Source: Sergeia podlipaevii
Taxonomy: Eukaryota > Euglenozoa > Kinetoplastea > Trypanosomatida > Trypanosomatidae
Length of the DNA: 64,000 nucleotides
Reading direction: 5' to 3'
NCBI GenBank assembly: GCA_030849805.1
Contig: JASANZ010002192.1
Coordinates: 1-64,000 of the forward strand
Of the stretch, positions 60,075 through 64,000 are shown piece by piece. The notes under the pieces are model-generated. The model was not told the origin of the DNA, searched no databases, and saw only the letters and a list, made by a program, of their open reading frames with translations. Position 1 is the stretch's first letter, and each line of letters begins with the position of its first letter. Both the position numbers and the translations under genes were made by a program.

Positions 60075-62249
60075 ATGCTAGCAGAAAGTAGTTCGAGGCT
60101 TACGTATCAAGAATTTCAGTTTTTGATCGATCCTCTTTTTTGGGACAGTATAAGGCAACGGCTGATAACCGAATGGAGGCTGTGGGAACCAACTGTTGCA
60201 ATTCAAGGGTTTCTTTCGACGTCATTGACAAATCTCCCTTTATCCACCGCTCCGAATGCCGTCTATTTTAGGCGCGACAGCTTTTTGGGCGAGAACAACG
60301 ACAGTGCCGACAAATATGCGTTGAATGAACAGCTGGCAACAGTAACATTCCCTGGGACTCTCAAAAACTTTAATACTCTTGATGCATTAAACTCAGAAGA
60401 CTCGGATTTGCTTCTTGCCGTGTCAGTGTACGAACGACTTCTAAAACCACTCTTTTTCTGTGAGTTTCCCACGCCTGAGGTCGAGAACATAGCGTGGAGT
60501 TCGGCTAACTTCTCATTTGCTCTTATTCGCACATTTGTAGATGCAAAAACGTACCGTTTTTATCACCGTGAGGCATTTCCAGTGATATACACTGACTCTC
60601 CACTGATGATGACATTATTGAGAACTGGAATGGATGGAGATATTCCAATTTCTGGGAGTGGAGCACAAAAAATTCATCACCACGGCAAAATGCTGCTCAA
60701 GCAACACCCTTCAAGGGGATGCAATCCATTTTTAGCAGTGCTTACAGAAAAAGATGAGGTTTCTTTTTCTGGGTTTTCACCACGACTGTATGATGAACAT
60801 TTGCGCAGTGGAAAGAATGTGGTGCTGTGTGTGAATGACTATTCAGCTGAGGCGACAAGTTTGTGCTGGCCTGTGCGAAGCATCATTACGTGCTTACGTC
60901 TTGCCCTTCCCTGGATTACAACTGTCTCTGTCTACGCCATTCGCGCTGGGGGAGTCGAAAACGATCTTCTTATTCGCTGTACGTGCACCGCACTTTCTGA
61001 AGAGTCTGTGAGCACCACTCTACAAAGCATAAAAGAAAGTATTGACGTGGAAGGTGTACCCCAAGAAACAAAAAAAGGGAGTTTACTCCTCAAATTTACA
61101 GGTTGGCGGAAGAAGAAAGTTGAAGTTGTTGATTTGAGCACAATGCTGGATCCCTCTCTTCGTGCGGAGCAAGACTCTCGACTTAATTTGGAGATGATGA
61201 AATGGCGCATGCTTCCTGACCTTGAGCTGAATCAGCTTCAGCGATGCCGTGCGCTTCTCCTAGGCACAGGCACGCTTGGTTGCAATGTTGCTCGCAATTT
61301 ACTTATGTGGGGTGTCAGGAACATTACCTTGGTAGATCGCGGGCACGTGTCGTTTTCAAATCTGGCACGCCAGTCGCTCTTTTCAGTCAATGATGCGAAA
61401 GTGAAGAAGCACAAGGCAATAGCTGCAGCGGAAGCTTTGCGAGATATTATTCCTACAGTACATGTGCAAGCGGTTTCACTTGCTATTCCTATGCCTGGTC
61501 ATCGGGTTGATACTGGAAAAAGTGGTGAGGTTACCCAGGAACTTGAGCGACTTATTGAGCTGATCAAACAGCACGACGTTGTTTTTCTTTTGACTGATAG
61601 TCGTGAGTCGCGTTGGGTGCCAACAGTGGTTGCTGCTGCCCATGGTGTTCCTCTGATTAATAGTGCTCTAGGATTTGACACCTATGTTGTGATGCGCCAC
61701 GGGATTGTCAATTCCCCAAAGATACCGGATGAACCTGAAACAGAAAGGCGTACTTTTGACGACTGCGAAATTGGCTGCTATTTCTGTAGTGACGTTGTAG
61801 CGCCGACCGATAGCATGAGAGCAAGGACACTTGATGAGCAATGCACTGTCACACGTCCTGGAGTATCATCTATCGCATCTGCACTAGCAGTAGAGCTACT
61901 TGCATCCGTATATCAACATCCGGAAGCATTCCGTTGTCCACCGTTTCGTGAAACGGTGGGCGATAACATTGGTCGTGCCCGCCTCGGTAATATACCCCAG
62001 CAGATCCGAGGAAGTGTCTTTTCGTATAAGGTCTCTTGCTTTTCTGGTGAAAGAAACAAATATTGTACGGCTTGTGCACCGTCTATCTTGCGGCACTTTC
62101 TTGATGGCGGAGCTGAATTTCTTTTGCAATGCATCAACGAACCCAAGCACATTGAAGACGTTTGCGGCATTGCAGCGCTAAAAGAAAAGTGGCAGTCTCA
62201 AATAGACGATATGGAATGGTCCTCTGATGAAGACAGGACTGCTTCCTAA
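60075..62249 (+). CDS. ATG7: Autophagy E1-like enzyme ATG7
   Basis: A 724-residue protein that activates ATG8 (and ATG12 where present) by adenylation and thioester formation. The N-terminal domain contains FSTSLTNLPLS and the segment FPVIYTDSP. The E1 adenylation domain starts near 390 with LLLGTGTLGCNVARNLLMWG, then ITLVDRGHVSFSNLARQSLF. The zinc-binding CxxC pairs are GCYFCSDVV and YCTACAPS. The catalytic cysteine is C590 in DEQCTVTRPGVSSIASALAVELL, the ATG7 signature. The length fits (human 703). The C-terminal tail after the adenylation domain, which recruits ATG8, is present (DDMEWSSDEDRTAS). First gene of the plus array after the divergent strand switch. Confidence 0.95.
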   Translation: MLAESSSRLTYQEFQFLIDPLFWDSIRQRLITEWRLWEPTVAIQGFLSTSLTNLPLSTAPNAVYFRRDSFLGENNDSADKYALNEQLATVTFPGTLKNFNTLDALNSEDSDLLLAVSVYERLLKPLFFCEFPTPEVENIAWSSANFSFALIRTFVDAKTYRFYHREAFPVIYTDSPLMMTLLRTGMDGDIPISGSGAQKIHHHGKMLLKQHPSRGCNPFLAVLTEKDEVSFSGFSPRLYDEHLRSGKNVVLCVNDYSAEATSLCWPVRSIITCLRLALPWITTVSVYAIRAGGVENDLLIRCTCTALSEESVSTTLQSIKESIDVEGVPQETKKGSLLLKFTGWRKKKVEVVDLSTMLDPSLRAEQDSRLNLEMMKWRMLPDLELNQLQRCRALLLGTGTLGCNVARNLLMWGVRNITLVDRGHVSFSNLARQSLFSVNDAKVKKHKAIAAAEALRDIIPTVHVQAVSLAIPMPGHRVDTGKSGEVTQELERLIELIKQHDVVFLLTDSRESRWVPTVVAAAHGVPLINSALGFDTYVVMRHGIVNSPKIPDEPETERRTFDDCEIGCYFCSDVVAPTDSMRARTLDEQCTVTRPGVSSIASALAVELLASVYQHPEAFRCPPFRETVGDNIGRARLGNIPQQIRGSVFSYKVSCFSGERNKYCTACAPSILRHFLDGGAEFLLQCINEPKHIEDVCGIAALKEKWQSQIDDMEWSSDEDRTAS

Positions 62250-62835
62250 AAAGTGCAAACGAAAGGAAGAAATTTGGTATTTTTTGTTTTACTTTTTTTT
62301 ATCTCTCTGATGAGTTTCCCATGCTGAAGCCCAGCCCTTGAGAAGAAAACAAAAAGCATATATTAATGCGGTTACATCAGCAAAACAATATCACATCGAG
62401 CAAACGATCAGACTGGCAAGTCCAACGGTGTTTCTACGAGATAAAGGAATGAAAAGACAAACAGTATACAAGCACATACAAACACGAAAAGATAAGTATT
62501 GACGATGATAGAAGTTTTGATATATCATTTTGTTTGAATTGAAAAAGCGCACATAAGAAATGATTTCACTCCAAACAAAACTTATCTATTCCGAAGGCAT
62601 CTTTTGTGATGTCTCACAAGTATTTTGTTTGTCTTGCACCATTAAATTATGCTTTCATGACCCCAATTCATATTAGTACGCTTTTTTTTTTGATGCTTTT
62701 TTTTCTTTTCACCTACTCCAATACTTTTTACTTTTCAAATATTTTGATGGTTGCGTTCTTGGCGTTTACCCTGTAGTTGATACTTACATTGCGAAGAGGA
62801 AAGAAAGCTTTAAAAGTGGAATTCCAGTACTGCAA
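62250..62835. other. Intergenic spacer
   Basis: AT-rich; the T-rich tracts at 62680-62735 precede the acceptor for the next gene. No gene seen. Confidence 0.65.
62682..62776 (+). promoter_or_regulatory. Predicted spliced-leader acceptor for the MORN-repeat gene
   Basis: T/C tracts at 62682-62735 are followed by the first AG at 62775-62776 (accctgtag). Leader of about 59 bases with no ATG before 62836. Confidence 0.5.
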
Positions 62836-64000
62836 ATGTCTTCTGAATTGATATCTCGCGAGAACGTTGACAAGGAAATTATCCGCCTGGACAACGAGGT
62901 CAATGCTGCCCGTAAAGAAATTCAGTACAACACCATCCTGTTGTCCATTCATGATCTCGATGTAGAGGCCGAAGAACTGGAGAAGCTCTATGCAAAACTA
63001 AGGAGAGAATTTGATCTGTTTCGTTCAATGACCAAGGAAGAAATTGATGCCATGCGCGTTGAACGAGTAAAGCTTACCCGTGCGATCAAAGCAGCCACTG
63101 ATCGCCACTCCGCTCTCTTGGCGGAGAAGTTCAAGAGCGAAATACACGTTTACCAGCAAGCTTTGAACCTTACGCTTGGCCTCATTGAGGAGACTACGCA
63201 GAATTGCCCACCCGGCGGAGACCCAAATATGAATGCGAAGGATAAGCGTCTTGAGATACTCGCGGAGGTCAAGGATGCGATTCAAGAGGGCCTTGAGAAG
63301 AAGTATCCTATGCACCCGATTCGCTATAAATCGACTAATTTTTACTACCTTCTTGGTGAAGAGGATCCCGACGCCGATAACACTGATCGCAAGGCAGTGG
63401 TGATTCGCTATGGCGCCGAACCCGACCACACAAAAATTGTCATTTGCATTGGAAAGATTGCCTTTCGTGCCGGGCCTGTCACTTACTTTCGAGACGATAA
63501 CGGGCTCTCTGTGAGTGAAACGGGCGGCATTGCGTACCGTGGCGCGTTGAATGGCAGAGGTGAGCGCAACGGACAAGGAATGTGTGTGTATCCGAGCGGT
63601 ATCATTTATGATGGTGAGTGGGCTAAGGAGTTGCGCTGTGGCAATGGCGTATGCACGTTTATCAACGGAGACCGTTACGAGGGCACTTACGCGAAGGACG
63701 CGCGCGAGAGCGACAATGGCCTGTTGATTTTCGCCAACGGCGATCGCTATACTGGTGAGTTCCGCACTGACATTCGCCAGGGACATGGTATTCTTGACAC
63801 TGCGGCTGGTGCACATTATGAGGGTGAATTTCAGAATAACGAACGCGAAGGCCACGGTCGCTGTGAGTATCCGGACGGTACTTACTATGAGGGCGAATGG
63901 CATGATGACGCCAGGGAAGGCCAAGGTCAACTTGTGGATAGCGTTGGCGGGCGCTATGAGGGTGGATGGAGGCAAGACATGAAGCACGGTGATGGCAGCG
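62836..64000 (+). CDS. MORN-repeat protein, N-terminal part (cut by window end)
   Basis: At least 388 residues, open to the window edge. Residues 1-120 form a charged coiled coil (ENVDKEIIRLDNEVNAARKE; EELEKLYAKLRREFDLF). A folded middle segment (about 150-225) follows. From about 231 there are seven MORN repeats, the last cut off, each of about 23 residues with the pattern Y-x-G-x-W/F-x(5-7)-G-x-G: IYDGEW, RYEGTY, RYTGEF, HYEGEF, YYEGEW, RYEGGW. MORN proteins in kinetoplastids include MORN1 of the hook/bilobe at the flagellar pocket neck and several flagellar components; the N-terminal coiled coil suggests a structural scaffold. The exact paralogue is not assigned. ATG 62836 is the first after the predicted splice acceptor. 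Confidence 0.88.
   Translation, partial: MSSELISRENVDKEIIRLDNEVNAARKEIQYNTILLSIHDLDVEAEELEKLYAKLRREFDLFRSMTKEEIDAMRVERVKLTRAIKAATDRHSALLAEKFKSEIHVYQQALNLTLGLIEETTQNCPPGGDPNMNAKDKRLEILAEVKDAIQEGLEKKYPMHPIRYKSTNFYYLLGEEDPDADNTDRKAVVIRYGAEPDHTKIVICIGKIAFRAGPVTYFRDDNGLSVSETGGIAYRGALNGRGERNGQGMCVYPSGIIYDGEWAKELRCGNGVCTFINGDRYEGTYAKDARESDNGLLIFANGDRYTGEFRTDIRQGHGILDTAAGAHYEGEFQNNEREGHGRCEYPDGTYYEGEWHDDAREGQGQLVDSVGGRYEGGWRQDMKHGDGS

Noticed and set aside
63025..63987. 320-codon open frame on the minus strand
   Set aside because: It is the antisense shadow of the MORN-repeat gene; its sequence is a mirror of the repetitive Gly/Tyr/Glu codons and shows no domain.
1..64000. Bacterial-style operons, Shine-Dalgarno sites, CRISPR arrays, telomere repeats, spliced-leader RNA genes
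   Set aside because: Looked for by eye and not found; the gene arrangement and leader structure are kinetoplastid.

Overview
The window is nuclear DNA from a trypanosomatid (kinetoplastid protist). Genes lie in long same-strand arrays with no introns that I can see. Coding regions are GC-balanced, and they are separated by AT-rich, homopolymer-laden spacers that carry polypyrimidine tracts followed by AG, the pattern of spliced-leader acceptor sites. A cytochrome c1 with the euglenozoan F-x-x-C-H haem motif clinches the group. An AP-2 alpha subunit argues against an African trypanosome. Gene order resembles one end of Leishmania chromosome 7 as I recall it; I could not verify this. I cannot name the species.

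Layout: a plus-strand array at 1-13187 holds the tail of one carbonic-anhydrase-like membrane protein gene, a full tandem copy, a 1503-residue EF-hand/coiled-coil protein and a NEK-type kinase. A convergent strand-switch region follows (13188-15378). A minus-strand array runs from 59459 down to 15379. In transcription order it encodes: an Isy1-like splicing factor, DOT1 histone methyltransferase, an unknown protein, AP-2 alpha, cytochrome c1, a small basic protein, a type I surface-type protein, cobalamin-dependent methionine synthase, presequence protease, a MICU1-like protein, a Sec7 ARF-GEF, tRNA 2-thiouridylase, a rhomboid-like membrane protein, a TAPT1-family protein, a polycystin-like channel and an AidB-type acyl-CoA dehydrogenase. 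A divergent strand-switch region of 615 bp (59460-60074) separates this from a second plus array with ATG7 and a MORN-repeat protein cut by the window end.

Functionally this is mostly housekeeping. There is a mitochondrial group (cytochrome c1, PreP, MICU1-like, MnmA, acyl-CoA dehydrogenase), a membrane-traffic group (AP-2 alpha, Sec7 GEF), and a run of membrane proteins related to ciliary/ER families (polycystin, TAPT1, rhomboid-like). Each array is expected to be one polycistronic transcript, so adjacency does not imply operon-style co-regulation.

The least explained parts are: the carbonic-anhydrase-like proteins, which have lost all three zinc histidines; the GC-rich island with a G12 run in the convergent strand switch; the G/T-rich block in the divergent strand switch; a GC-rich patch at 18.06-18.61 kb that is open on both strands; and a protein-like stretch without an ATG at 36.39-36.62 kb. 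I found no tRNA, rRNA, spliced-leader RNA, CRISPR array or intact transposon.
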